Source: an uncultured Schlesneria sp. (lineage in GTDB: Bacteria > Planctomycetota > Planctomycetia > Planctomycetales > Planctomycetaceae). From it: a DNA stretch of 64,000 nucleotides. Where the stretch lies: positions 62,001 through 126,000 of the forward strand of contig CAIULL010000076.1 in the NCBI GenBank assembly GCA_903899985.1, read 5' to 3'. The position numbers and the translations under genes were made by a program. The notes under the pieces were generated by a model. The model searched no databases. It was not told the DNA's origin and was given only the letters and a program-made list of their open reading frames with translations. Below, piece by piece: positions 54,901 through 63,605 of this stretch (positions are counted from its first letter, which is position 1; every line of letters begins with the position of its first letter).

Positions 54901-55046
54901 GGCAACGAAACCCCACGCGGTCGACGGGGATGGTTAATGGGCCTCTGCTTCATCAGGGTCATCGGCTGATTGCCAGTCAAGCTTAGCCGCTGGACCTGGG
55001 GTAAAGGCACATCAATACCCCCGTAAAGGGGGCGGGGCTTCGTTTG
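54901..55046. repeat. Two GC-rich dispersed repeat copies
   Basis: 54901-54945 (GGCAACGAAACCCCACGC...GGTTAATGGGCC) and 55003-55046 (AAAGGCACATCAATACCCCC...GGGGCTTCGTTTG), oppositely oriented, belong to the family also at 40331 and 51709 and within the 190-bp repeat. They fill the gap after the terminator. Confidence 0.65.
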
Positions 55047-55089
55047 TAATGCGTCGTCCTTTATCAGGCTATTTCGGAGTGGAATCGAG

Positions 55090-55557
55090 ATGAATTCTCG
55101 GACGTTCTTCCTGTCGTTGATTTGTTGCTGTCTGGTTTTCTCCCAATTTTCCTGCTCGCGCAGCAAGGGAAAGATCATTAAAGATAAAGTTCCGTTGTCG
55201 CATGTGACGGGGACTGTCATCATCAATTCTGAACCGGCGCAAAATGTGATGATCGATTGCGTTCCATTGAGCCCCATTGCGGAAACACGACCACAGTTTG
55301 GGACATCTTTCAGAGGGGTGACAACGAGTGATGGGACTTTTTCCATGAGCACCTATGCTCGAGGTGACGGAATTCCGTATGGAGAATATGCCGTGCTATT
55401 TCGAAGGATTGAGCAACAGCGGTCCGGAGAAAAGGATCTGCTCGGCGGTCAATACTCTGACGTCACGAAACCATTTATGAAAATTAAAGTCGTCGAGGGC
55501 GAGGAACTCGATCTTGGTGAGATCACGTTAAAACAACCTGCGAATGCAGGTAAATGA
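55090..55557 (+). CDS. Lipoprotein with a carboxypeptidase-regulatory-like domain, first copy
   Basis: 155 residues with signal peptide and lipobox (VFSQFSC), then LSHVTGTVIINSEPAQNVMIDCVPL, a beta-sandwich like the carboxypeptidase regulatory-like (DUF4198-type) domains of planctomycetes, with TTSDGTFSMSTYARGDGIPYGEY. Such small lipoproteins usually follow DUF1559 genes and may bind or scaffold them in the periplasm. A terminator-like hairpin separates it from the first DUF1559 gene. A paralogue is at 58474. Confidence 0.8.
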   Translation: MNSRTFFLSLICCCLVFSQFSCSRSKGKIIKDKVPLSHVTGTVIINSEPAQNVMIDCVPLSPIAETRPQFGTSFRGVTTSDGTFSMSTYARGDGIPYGEYAVLFRRIEQQRSGEKDLLGGQYSDVTKPFMKIKVVEGEELDLGEITLKQPANAGK

Positions 55558-55606
55558 ACTGATCAATGAACGTAAAAGGATCGAAGATCCGTCAGGAGCG
55601 TAAACG

Positions 55607-56128
55607 ATGGACGAAAAGACTCGCGAATTGACGCGGATGTGGATGTCGGCTCAGCCGATCGTCGCTTCGTTTGTTTCGTCCATGGTTTCAGACTTCACCG
55701 CTCGCGATGACATCATGCAGGAAATTATCACTGCGGTGATCGAATCGTTTGATACCTATGACTCGAGTCGGCCTTTTATCGCCTGGTTGCTGGGAATCGC
55801 TCGCAATCAGGTTGGTCTTTACAGGCGCAAGCTTTCTCGCGACCGAGGGCTTTTCGATGAGTCGACCGCGGATGTCCTGGTTGAAGCGTTCTCTCGCGTT
55901 TCCATCTCTGATGTCAGGCGATTAGAATTCCTGCAGGACTGCATTGAGCGGCTTAGTGATCGTGACCGGGAACTGTGTGACTTGCGTTACGAGCAAGATC
56001 TGAAACCGTCGGGGATTGCGACGCGCCTGGGAACGACGGCGAACAACGTTTCCAAAGCACTGCAACGGATTCGCGATCAACTTCGAAACTGCATCGAATT
56101 GCACGTTGCACGAACGGAGAGGGCCTGA
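55607..56128 (+). CDS. ECF sigma factor, Rhodopirellula/Verrucomicrobium family
   Basis: 173 residues. The sigma-2 region includes SSMVSDFTARDDIMQEIITAVIESFDTYDSSRPFIAWLLGIARNQV (core-binding and -10 region). The sigma-4 helix-turn-helix includes LSDRDRELCDLRYEQDLKPSGIATRLGTTANNVSKALQRI. It recruits RNA polymerase to a private promoter set. The family call comes from the pattern typical of planctomycete sigma-70 ECF. Its stop and the next start overlap as TGATG, so its regulator is co-translated. Confidence 0.88.
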   Translation: MDEKTRELTRMWMSAQPIVASFVSSMVSDFTARDDIMQEIITAVIESFDTYDSSRPFIAWLLGIARNQVGLYRRKLSRDRGLFDESTADVLVEAFSRVSISDVRRLEFLQDCIERLSDRDRELCDLRYEQDLKPSGIATRLGTTANNVSKALQRIRDQLRNCIELHVARTERA

Positions 56129-57120
56129 TGAGCGCCGATGCCGACTGGTTGATCAACGGACATCTGGATGGAAGCCTGACCACGAACGAACGAGTCGAGT
56201 TCGGCGAGTGGCTGAAAGCTTCCTCCGAAAATGCCGATCGGTTTGCACGGGCCGTCATGCTGCACAATCGCATTCGTGTCCATTACGAATCCTTGAGGGA
56301 AACCGAGAAGAAAGTCGACAGCATTCGTGTCGCATCTGCCCCACGTGCGCGTTTTTCGCGTCGTTCGATCGTGGCCGGCAGTCTGGCTTTTATCATGCTG
56401 GGTGCGTTCCTTTATCTCTTGCAGTTATCGGGTCCAAGTCCCCGAGCTGCAGCAATCGCGGAATTTCATCAACTGGTCATTCAGGGTCGTCGACCGGCCG
56501 ATCGAACATTCCGGATCACCTTCGTGAAAGACCCGTCGGATCGACCGGAAAAACCGGGAAAAAATCGGGAAAATCCCGACAACAAGCCGGATGAGTCTGT
56601 TCGCCCTGGTAATGAGCCGATGCTATACGTTCGCGATGGCCGCCAGTTCGTCTATTCTCGTAAAGCACTCGACGGTCGCCAATTCATTATTGGCGGAAAT
56701 GGTCAGCAAAGCTGGGCGATCAAACCGGGTGAACCTGCCGAAATCAGCGGACCTTTGCACTTTACCGAAGGCCTGCCAGCAGGCTTGTACCTGGCACCGG
56801 TCCTCAGCTTTTTTGATGGTCAGGAAAAGATGCTGGTGAACGACTATAACATTGAGCTGCGGAATCCCACGAAGTCCACCAAGGTTTTTGTCGCCGTCAA
56901 GAAACCTGATACAAAACAGGGACCACGACGTATCGAGATCTCGTTCTCTGCAGTGACTGGTCAAATCGCTGAAATGCGAATCTGGCCCGAAACACCAGAT
57001 CACCGGCGAACGAGCCATACATTGATTCAGCTGGTCAGCGAACAAAAGCTCGCCGATAACTGGTTCACTCATGAGTTTCATCATCCCGATCTTCAACAAA
57101 AATCGGACGCTTCCATTTGA
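56128..57120 (+). CDS. Membrane partner of the ECF sigma factor (putative anti-sigma)
   Basis: 330 residues: a small cytoplasmic N-terminal helical domain (LINGHLDGSLTTNERVEFGEWLKASSENADRFARAVMLHNRI) like FecR-type anti-sigma factors, one membrane helix (SIVAGSLAFIMLGAFLYLLQL, ~74-94), and a large periplasmic part with a Pro/Lys-rich linker and a LolA/RseB-like beta domain (DGRQFIIGGNGQQSWAIKP). It starts inside the sigma stop codon (TGATG), so tight coupling is likely. Sensing of an envelope signal is inferred. Confidence 0.75.
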   Translation: MSADADWLINGHLDGSLTTNERVEFGEWLKASSENADRFARAVMLHNRIRVHYESLRETEKKVDSIRVASAPRARFSRRSIVAGSLAFIMLGAFLYLLQLSGPSPRAAAIAEFHQLVIQGRRPADRTFRITFVKDPSDRPEKPGKNRENPDNKPDESVRPGNEPMLYVRDGRQFVYSRKALDGRQFIIGGNGQQSWAIKPGEPAEISGPLHFTEGLPAGLYLAPVLSFFDGQEKMLVNDYNIELRNPTKSTKVFVAVKKPDTKQGPRRIEISFSAVTGQIAEMRIWPETPDHRRTSHTLIQLVSEQKLADNWFTHEFHHPDLQQKSDASI

Positions 57121-57339
57121 TCGGCGTTGATTGATATGATGGGACGATTCAAAGGTCTTTTGCTGGAAACGCGATCTGTGTTTCCAGGACGTGTCGTCGT
57201 CCCTCACCTTGGCCGCCGAGCAGTTCGTGTTTTTGCGATCCAAAGGTCTTGTTGTTGGACGTTTGCGTCAGACACTGATGTTTTGGTTCGATCTCCAGGA
57301 TTTTCGATTTTGTTTTGTGGAGTTGGAGGGATGTGACGA

Positions 57340-58473
57340 ATGCCCTCGTTCATATCTCGTCCTGTCGTTCGTAGACGGGATGGAATGACACTGGTCGAAT
57401 TGATCGTCGTCTTTTCGATTATCTCCGTTTTAATCGCCATGTTGTTGCCAGCCGTGCAACAGGCACGTGAAGCGGCGCGTCGTGCACATTGCAAAAACAA
57501 TCTGAAACAGCTCGGCCTGGCGATGCTCAACTATGAAAGTACCTACGGCCAATTTCCCATCGCGGCCAATTGGACCGTGGACGCAATTGCGTCCACGGTG
57601 ATTTCCGGAAAATCCTGGGGACAAGCTCTTTTGCCTTTTATCGATCAAGCGGCAATTGAAACGGCGTTTGATGAGACGCAGCCAATCTGGTCGGGTGCGA
57701 AAAATCGAGCTCTGATCGCAACGCCGTTGTCGACATTCGTCTGTCCCTCCGTTCCTTCGATTCCCAAGCCAACAACTAAATGGAGTTCCGAAACGGTAGC
57801 AGCAGGCGGCAGGCTGAACTGCGGTGTCGTCCCCATTTGGCCGATCGACGCCACCTGGGGTAGAGCCGACTATATCATCACCTGCGATATTCGATCTCCT
57901 CTGAAGTCGAATCTGGGGGCTGCGGGAGTTCCCTCGACCGCGATGGTTGGTTTCTTTTATTGCGGAGACCAGAACGCACTGGCTGTGGTCAGTGGAAACG
58001 GTGTGACCGGTGCTTACGATGCCTCGCCAAAAATCTCGAAAGTCACCGACGGGTTGACGAATACGATCATGATTGCCGAACTGGCCGCTCGGAACCAGTT
58101 GTGGGAAAAGGGGAAAAACATCACCACGGCACCCTCAACTGATACGCCCGCTGCGGCAGAAAATTTTGTCCACCTGCTCAATCAACAGACCCACTTTGGT
58201 GGTGGAGGCTGGGCTGATCCCAACAATGATCAGTGGGTGGATGGTGGCAATCGGGATGGAAACAACGACATCCGGGACGTCAACGGAGACCGAAATTCGT
58301 GCGTGATTAATTGCACCAATCTTCAGGCGCGTGCGTATTATTCATTTCACATTGGAATGAGCAATTTCACGATGGGTGACGGTTCCGTGAGAAGCATCAG
58401 CGAATACATCGACGACACGCTTTTGGCCTTTCTGATCACACGAGCGGGCGGCGAGGTCGTCGGGGATTATTAG
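57340..58473 (+). CDS. DUF1559 pseudopilin-like protein, second copy
   Basis: 377 residues. GGAGGGATG precedes the ATG. The prepilin site is [35 protein letters not shown] (Met +1, Glu +5), then the DUF1559 domain ([26 protein letters not shown]...), ending [14 protein letters not shown]. It is clearly homologous to the first copy (53643) from the helix to the C-terminus. The sigma/anti-sigma pair lies between the two copies. Its gene is followed without any gap by the second lipoprotein. Confidence 0.9.
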   Translation: MPSFISRPVVRRRDGMTLVELIVVFSIISVLIAMLLPAVQQAREAARRAHCKNNLKQLGLAMLNYESTYGQFPIAANWTVDAIASTVISGKSWGQALLPFIDQAAIETAFDETQPIWSGAKNRALIATPLSTFVCPSVPSIPKPTTKWSSETVAAGGRLNCGVVPIWPIDATWGRADYIITCDIRSPLKSNLGAAGVPSTAMVGFFYCGDQNALAVVSGNGVTGAYDASPKISKVTDGLTNTIMIAELAARNQLWEKGKNITTAPSTDTPAAAENFVHLLNQQTHFGGGGWADPNNDQWVDGGNRDGNNDIRDVNGDRNSCVINCTNLQARAYYSFHIGMSNFTMGDGSVRSISEYIDDTLLAFLITRAGGEVVGDY

Positions 58474-58926
58474 ATGCGATTTCGAAATCTCTGGGTCATC
58501 TGTTGTTTGTGCTGCATGCTCAGTCAGGCATCCTGCTCGCGCACGAAACGCCCTCTCATTACCGACAAGGTTCCGTTAACGCATGTCACGGGAACCGTTC
58601 TGGTCGACGGTGTTCCCACATCCGGCGTTCACGTGCAATACGTTCCGCAGGGTGAAATTGCCGAACGGCGCGAACGGTACCTCAACAGATTCTTCCTGAT
58701 GACGGGAGAAGGAGGAAAGTTTTCGCTCAGCACCTATGTGAACGGCGACGGCATTCCCTATGGTGAATACGTGCTCGAATTCAAATTGCTGGAACAGCGC
58801 TTGTCAGGCGAAGTCGACAAGTTCAGCGGCAATTACTCAAACATCCGCTCCCCCTTCATGACAATCAAAGTCGAAAAAGGCGCGGACGTCGATCTGGGTG
58901 AAATAGAATTGAAAACCCGGACGTAA
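58474..58926 (+). CDS. Lipoprotein with a carboxypeptidase-regulatory-like domain, second copy
   Basis: 150 residues, with a signal peptide and lipobox (MLSQASC), then THVTGTVLVDGVPTSGVHVQYVPQG and FSLSTYVNGDGIPYGEYVLEF, closely related to the lipoprotein at 55090 (shared SCSR...K...DKVPL.HVTGTV and STY..GDGIPYGEY). The ATG follows the DUF1559 TAG directly (0 bp). It is probably co-translated with the pseudopilin and likely works with it. Confidence 0.8.
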   Translation: MRFRNLWVICCLCCMLSQASCSRTKRPLITDKVPLTHVTGTVLVDGVPTSGVHVQYVPQGEIAERRERYLNRFFLMTGEGGKFSLSTYVNGDGIPYGEYVLEFKLLEQRLSGEVDKFSGNYSNIRSPFMTIKVEKGADVDLGEIELKTRT

Positions 58927-58950
58927 GCGAAAAGCTATTTTCGCCTACGT
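58921..58950. terminator. Terminator-like palindrome at the end of the module
   Basis: ACGTA-A-GCGAAAA (58921-58933) and TTTTCGC-C-TACGT (58938-58950) form a 12-bp stem with one mismatch around GCTA. It overlaps the stop codon of the second lipoprotein gene and probably ends the module. Confidence 0.55.
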
Positions 58951-59105
58951 ATGACGACGACGCTCAATTAAAGGAGCTGCATTAACAAACGGGGCGGGGC
59001 TCAAATGTCGAAACCGACCAAAAGATCGACCTGAAAATTTTCGATCCGTGGATTGCACGATTTTGAATTCTCAACACCCGCCCCCGTACTCATACCGAAC
59101 GGCCT

Positions 59106-59426
59106 TCATTCACATGGACATCGCACTAGAGTGCCTGACGGCATTAAAGGATCCATTGCTGTGGGAAAGACACATTGATGATTCGGGGCGCAGTTACTCG
59201 ATATTTGATGCCACGTTCCAAGAGGAGTTACTATGGGCTGTATTCCCACAGATTGTGTTTTTATGAATTGGAAGATACAGGCGCCGGGAAAAACTCCCGC
59301 CCCAGGTAGGGTCGCCGGATTGGCAAAATGATCGAACCACTGAACACTACCGGGAAATTGGATAAACGATCCAGGTGGCAGATTTTGTTTAATGTCATTA
59401 ATTTGATTCGGATTTAACGCCGTCAT
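59106..59426 (-). CDS. Hypothetical protein (uncertain)
   Basis: A 106-codon frame, MTALNPNQINDIKQNLPPGS...FANPATLPGAGVFPGACIFQF...RCPCE, with protein-like composition and a GGAG about nine bases before its ATG. It lies 50 bp downstream of the kinase stop on the same strand. No family is recognised. A 72-codon plus-strand frame (59048-59266) overlaps it and also looks passable; at most one is real. The rest of the 550-bp gap (58927-59476) shows only the terminator palindrome. Confidence 0.35.
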   Translation of the reverse strand: MTALNPNQINDIKQNLPPGSFIQFPGSVQWFDHFANPATLPGAGVFPGACIFQFIKTQSVGIQPIVTPLGTWHQISSNCAPNHQCVFPTAMDPLMPSGTLVRCPCE

Positions 59427-59476
59427 TCTTGTAGGTCTCCAAAAAACGTGACTGAACTTGACGTGACGCTGACGAG

Positions 59477-62400
59477 CTAATCACGCACACTTTCGACAAG
59501 TGTTCGAGCGATCCGAATCCCGCAGACCGGGTCTTGGACAAAAACTTCTGTTCGGCAGTGGCTGAACGCATAGTCGATACCCGTCTCCATACAAGACGGA
59601 CTTCGTTCAATCGCTCGCATAATGCCTGGAACGCCATTTTTCAACAGCATGCCGTCCTGCTTTTCGAACATTTCATCAACAACTTCAACGGCAGGATCTT
59701 CGACTGGACTCGAAAGCGAACAGTGTTCTCGGACGTTTCCATAAGTGTCAAACAGGCCCCAGCGGTTGGGGAGCAATTGCCCTACTTCCTGGCTGGTCGG
59801 GACACCGTCGAAAACAACTTTATCTGGAGTCTCTTTCAACCAGCCATAATCGTTAAATCGATTTTCGCTCGCAAACGATTGCCCGAAGAAGCGGCCCGTT
59901 TCCGTTCCCGCGCGGCAAACACATTCCCATTCCCCTTCCGTCGGTAATCGATACCCCAACAGATCAAGATGATTCGGTCGTGGAACGAGATCACCCGATG
60001 AGTCTTCGACTTCATAACACCGTGGAAGACCGGCCTTGTCAGAGCACCAGTTGCAATAGGCGTAAGCGTCTTGAAGGCGGATATTTGATGCGGCTGCGTT
60101 ATTCGCAGAAACGGGAACTTGCCCATCGAAACGACCCGTGAACTGGCGATATTCCTCAAAGGTGATTTCCCGTGTTCCAACGGCAACCCGCCGAGGAATA
60201 TGTCGCGTGTGCCAAGGCCACGGCTGGTTATACAAAGCTTTAACCCGGGGATCGAGGATACCCGCGTGGAAGGTTGGTCTGTCGATCACCACAAAATCCA
60301 TGTTGACGCCGCCGACGGTCTCGACCATCCAATCACCGTGTTGACCGGGATTTGGACGAGTCAACGAGTATCCTAGCCGTTCTGCCAGAAGTCGGCTCAT
60401 TGCATGAACGCCGCTATCTTTTTCCGTCAGAAAAAGTTGATTCAGCCAGTCGGTCGAAACAGCGTTAGCAACCTCGGACATCGATCGCAAAGATAATACT
60501 TGCAGTAATCCGAACATGATTCCATTCGCATGTTCGTCCCTCGGCCCCTGTTGGACTCGATTCAATTCGGCGACAACGTCTTTTGCGTTGATCGGTTGTT
60601 TGGAAAGTCCAAATATCACCAGCGTCTGTAACGTTGGTTCGGGATCATGACGTAAAGCCTGGCAGACCGCCGCTCGATCGCCCAATTGCCATAACGCGAC
60701 GGCGATCCGCGCCGATTGGACGTCATTCTCGGATGGATCCGCCTTGTCGTCAATTGGTAACACGCGAGGGATTTCCGTCAGCTTTTCGTATCGTACGCGT
60801 AAGACCTTGCGTGCCACTGCAGAATTCGATCGCAGCACCTTGACCAGCGGTTCCAATTCGTCCCAATCCGCCTGAAGAAGGAGTTCGACAGGTTTTCCAA
60901 TCTCATCTTTGAAAACTGATGCAAGTCCCCGGGCGGACCGAAGTTGAATCTCACGAGATTCGCCCGGCGACGTCATTTGACGCGTCAGTTCGGGCGCCAG
61001 TTGGCTCGCTCCGACCGATTGAAACAAATCCAGCCACCGATCAAATTCCGGTTCCGAAACACGGACCAGGTCGTGTGCAATCCAGGAATTGATTACAGGC
61101 CAGACAGCATCATCCGGACGCAGTCCCGCCACAACCGCCGCCAGACGCAACGCGGCTTCCGGCGACAATGGCGAATCATCAGGTCGTTCCTCGAGCAATC
61201 GTTTCACGACAACATCTACCAATTTCATGCAGCTCGATTTATTGCGGAGCGATTCGAGTGCGGCACTGATCTCGTCCAGAGGTGTCGATTCAGCTTGCAG
61301 GTAATCCGCAAGCCTGGTCCACAACTCCGCACGATCTCCGCCGCTCGCCGCGATCGCCAGGTTCACTCGAAATTCCGCAGCGTCATTAGTTGAAACGGAA
61401 CGGTCTTTCAAAATCTCGGATAATAAAGGGCTGGCAGCAAGATTTGACACCAAGCGAGGGATCTGGCTGGCAGGAGCCGATTCCAACTGACTGACGATTC
61501 GACGTATCTTCTCTCGACTCGCCCAGAGCTGGCCAGCCCAAAAGACCACCAGCAGAACTAGAAAACCAATCCCCATCGCCAGGTTTCGTCTCCAGCCGTA
61601 TTGCCAGCGAATAAACCATTTCGGTGAATGATGTCGTGACCACAAGTTAAGTTCGTTTGCCAGTTCGGCCGCAGTCGCATAGCGATCATCAGGATCTTTG
61701 GCGAGGCACCGTTTCACGACACCGTTTAATTCAGTGAATTGCTTTCCCTGAGGAAGCATCGGCTCCTCCGTTCGAATTGCATGCGACAGGTCGTCGGGGT
61801 CCCGTTGAGGAAAGGGGCGCTGTCCATGCAGCATTTCCGCCAGAATGACGCCAAGCGCCCAAAGATCCGTGCGGTGATTGATCGTTGCGAGATTTCCAGA
61901 GTATTGTTCAGGTGACATATAGGGTCTTGACCCGGCAAATGAATTCGATCCATTAACGTCACTCAGGACTTTTTGATCGATCACGAGACCGAAATCGGCA
62001 ATGACTGGATTCTGGTCTTGATCCAGCAGAATATTGGCCGGCTTCAAATCACGGTGGACCAGGCCCGCTTCGTGAGCATGATGTGCTGCCTGCGCCACTT
62101 TGATCATGATCTGCACCGTCGTGAAAACGTCCGTCCGACCGCGGCGCAATCTCTTTTCCAGTGTTTCACCATCAATCAGCTTCATCACGATGAATGACTG
62201 ATTAGGATCGATCACGACATCGCGCACGTCAACCAGCCCCGGATGACTGACTTTGACTGCATGACGCGCTTCGGCCAGAAACTGAGTCCGACTCGATTCC
62301 AGGTCGAACAGTCCTCGTCGCAGCAGCTTGACAGCGCGTTCGATGTCGAACAGCGGGTCATAAACGGCATAGACATCACCAAACGAACCTCTACCAAGAA

Positions 62401-62698
62401 AACTTCGAACTTGATAGCGCCCGATTGTCTCTGGCATTTCAACCGTCACACGTGCTAACGAGTTGACCTCCAATAGACGAGTCCACTTTTTCAAATCCGC
62501 AAATTTTGACTCGTCGAGGTAATGGCCCAGACCATCTTTCGTGGTCGCCGCGAAAATGCGATCGCGTTCCCGCTCAACCAAACTCTCCATTTTCTCGGCA
62601 CAATTTGAACATTGCGCCACATGTTCAAACAGTTGATCGCTCCCTCGTCCTTCGAGAAATGCTTCCAGCAGTTGCATGTCCGGGCAATCAACGGCCAT
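59477..62698 (-). CDS. Ser/Thr protein kinase fused to an FGE-sulfatase domain
   Basis: 1073 residues. An N-terminal zinc-finger-like part (FEHVAQCSNCAEKM, ~25-36) precedes a kinase domain (~94-350): GRGSFGDVY, catalytic lysine in RAVKLLR (K124), HRDLKPAN (D217) and DFG (235-237). A membrane helix follows (LAMGIGFLVLLVVFWAGQLW), then a large helical region with HEAT/TPR character (~400-800). The C-terminus is an FGE-sulfatase (formylglycine-generating-enzyme-like) domain (GYRLPTEGEWECVCRAGTETGRFFG, NRWGLFDTYGNVREHC). The kinase is probably active. The FGE-like part lacks a clear copper cysteine pair and may be a sensor. It overlaps the sigma factor by 11 bp. Planctomycete sigma-kinase pairs of this type are common. 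Confidence 0.88.
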   Translation of the reverse strand: MAVDCPDMQLLEAFLEGRGSDQLFEHVAQCSNCAEKMESLVERERDRIFAATTKDGLGHYLDESKFADLKKWTRLLEVNSLARVTVEMPETIGRYQVRSFLGRGSFGDVYAVYDPLFDIERAVKLLRRGLFDLESSRTQFLAEARHAVKVSHPGLVDVRDVVIDPNQSFIVMKLIDGETLEKRLRRGRTDVFTTVQIMIKVAQAAHHAHEAGLVHRDLKPANILLDQDQNPVIADFGLVIDQKVLSDVNGSNSFAGSRPYMSPEQYSGNLATINHRTDLWALGVILAEMLHGQRPFPQRDPDDLSHAIRTEEPMLPQGKQFTELNGVVKRCLAKDPDDRYATAAELANELNLWSRHHSPKWFIRWQYGWRRNLAMGIGFLVLLVVFWAGQLWASREKIRRIVSQLESAPASQIPRLVSNLAASPLLSEILKDRSVSTNDAAEFRVNLAIAASGGDRAELWTRLADYLQAESTPLDEISAALESLRNKSSCMKLVDVVVKRLLEERPDDSPLSPEAALRLAAVVAGLRPDDAVWPVINSWIAHDLVRVSEPEFDRWLDLFQSVGASQLAPELTRQMTSPGESREIQLRSARGLASVFKDEIGKPVELLLQADWDELEPLVKVLRSNSAVARKVLRVRYEKLTEIPRVLPIDDKADPSENDVQSARIAVALWQLGDRAAVCQALRHDPEPTLQTLVIFGLSKQPINAKDVVAELNRVQQGPRDEHANGIMFGLLQVLSLRSMSEVANAVSTDWLNQLFLTEKDSGVHAMSRLLAERLGYSLTRPNPGQHGDWMVETVGGVNMDFVVIDRPTFHAGILDPRVKALYNQPWPWHTRHIPRRVAVGTREITFEEYRQFTGRFDGQVPVSANNAAASNIRLQDAYAYCNWCSDKAGLPRCYEVEDSSGDLVPRPNHLDLLGYRLPTEGEWECVCRAGTETGRFFGQSFASENRFNDYGWLKETPDKVVFDGVPTSQEVGQLLPNRWGLFDTYGNVREHCSLSSPVEDPAVEVVDEMFEKQDGMLLKNGVPGIMRAIERSPSCMETGIDYAFSHCRTEVFVQDPVCGIRIARTLVESVRD

Positions 62699-63326
62699 GA
62701 TCGGCGTCCTTCAGCTCGATCAGATCTTTAAATTCCTCGCGTACTCGCTTTTTGATTCTCGAGACAGCGATAAAGACGGCATTCGCGGTTGTTCCAAGTT
62801 CCATCGCCACGTCCCGGGCGGGCATTCGGTTCACCGCAACACGCCATAAGGCTTGGTAGTCACGCTCACTGAATTCCTGGCGAATCAACTGAACGGCAGT
62901 CTGGAAAAGTTCCTCCGTTTCGAGCTCGTGATTTCCTTCCAGTTCAAACGATTCACTGGGTTCTTCGATTTCAGATATCTCAACACCCCTGCTATCGATT
63001 GATTTCAATCGTTTTGCCTCGGTTCGATAGTAGTCCACAATTTTGTTCTTCGTGACACTGCGAATCCAGGCACGAAAACTATCGTTCGGCGACTCACGTC
63101 GAAACATTCCAAGCTTGGTGGCGACCGTCTTGAACACTTCCTGGCTGGTGTCTTTCGCGTCCTCTTCGGCAAGTCCTTTTCTTCGACACCAGCTGTAGAC
63201 CAGCCCGCTGAACAGATCCGTGATTTTTCGGAATGCATCCTGATCCCCGAGCAACGCGCGATCCAGCACGCTGGTGGAAAGGCTGCCAGTGCTGCGGCCA
63301 TCATTCGTTGAAGGTTCATCCGACAT
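62688..63326 (-). CDS. ECF sigma factor paired with a Ser/Thr kinase
   Basis: 212 residues: the sigma-2 region (FSGLVYSWCRRKGLAEEDAKDTSQEVFKTVATKL) and the sigma-4 region (FSERDYQALWRVAVNRMPARDVAMELGTTANAVFIAVSRIKKRV), separated by an acidic linker (GVEISEIEEPSESFELEGNHELETEE). Its stop overlaps the kinase start by 11 bp (62688-62698). In this planctomycete type the kinase presumably phosphorylates the sigma factor or a partner in response to an envelope signal. The 279-bp upstream spacer (63327-63605) contains a CCATCCACATGGATGG palindrome at about 63464-63479 and no gene. Confidence 0.87.
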   Translation of the reverse strand: MSDEPSTNDGRSTGSLSTSVLDRALLGDQDAFRKITDLFSGLVYSWCRRKGLAEEDAKDTSQEVFKTVATKLGMFRRESPNDSFRAWIRSVTKNKIVDYYRTEAKRLKSIDSRGVEISEIEEPSESFELEGNHELETEELFQTAVQLIRQEFSERDYQALWRVAVNRMPARDVAMELGTTANAVFIAVSRIKKRVREEFKDLIELKDADHGR

Positions 63327-63605
63327 GCGCTTATCCAGTTCCGCTCGACGCGAATTTTCATTGCGCTACAGGGACTTAACAGAGAAGCGCGCAGCCCTGC
63401 AAAGATCGTAAGAAAAGATTTTGAAAGGTTCAATCGTTCAACGTGTTCGAGAGGAGCTTAAGCCATCCACATGGATGGTTAACAAGCCCGTTCCCCGGCG
63501 TCAAAGCGATTGCACCCAAATAGTCTTATCGCAGACGAGACTCATTTGACCATCCGACTCCGGGCAAACTGTTTTCTTCCCAACCTTAGCTGAAGGAAAG
63601 TCATC

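Noticed and set aside
59048-59266. 72-codon plus-strand frame opposite the hypothetical gene at 59106
   Set aside because: It competes with the minus-strand frame, which has a better ribosome site and context; kept only as a mention.
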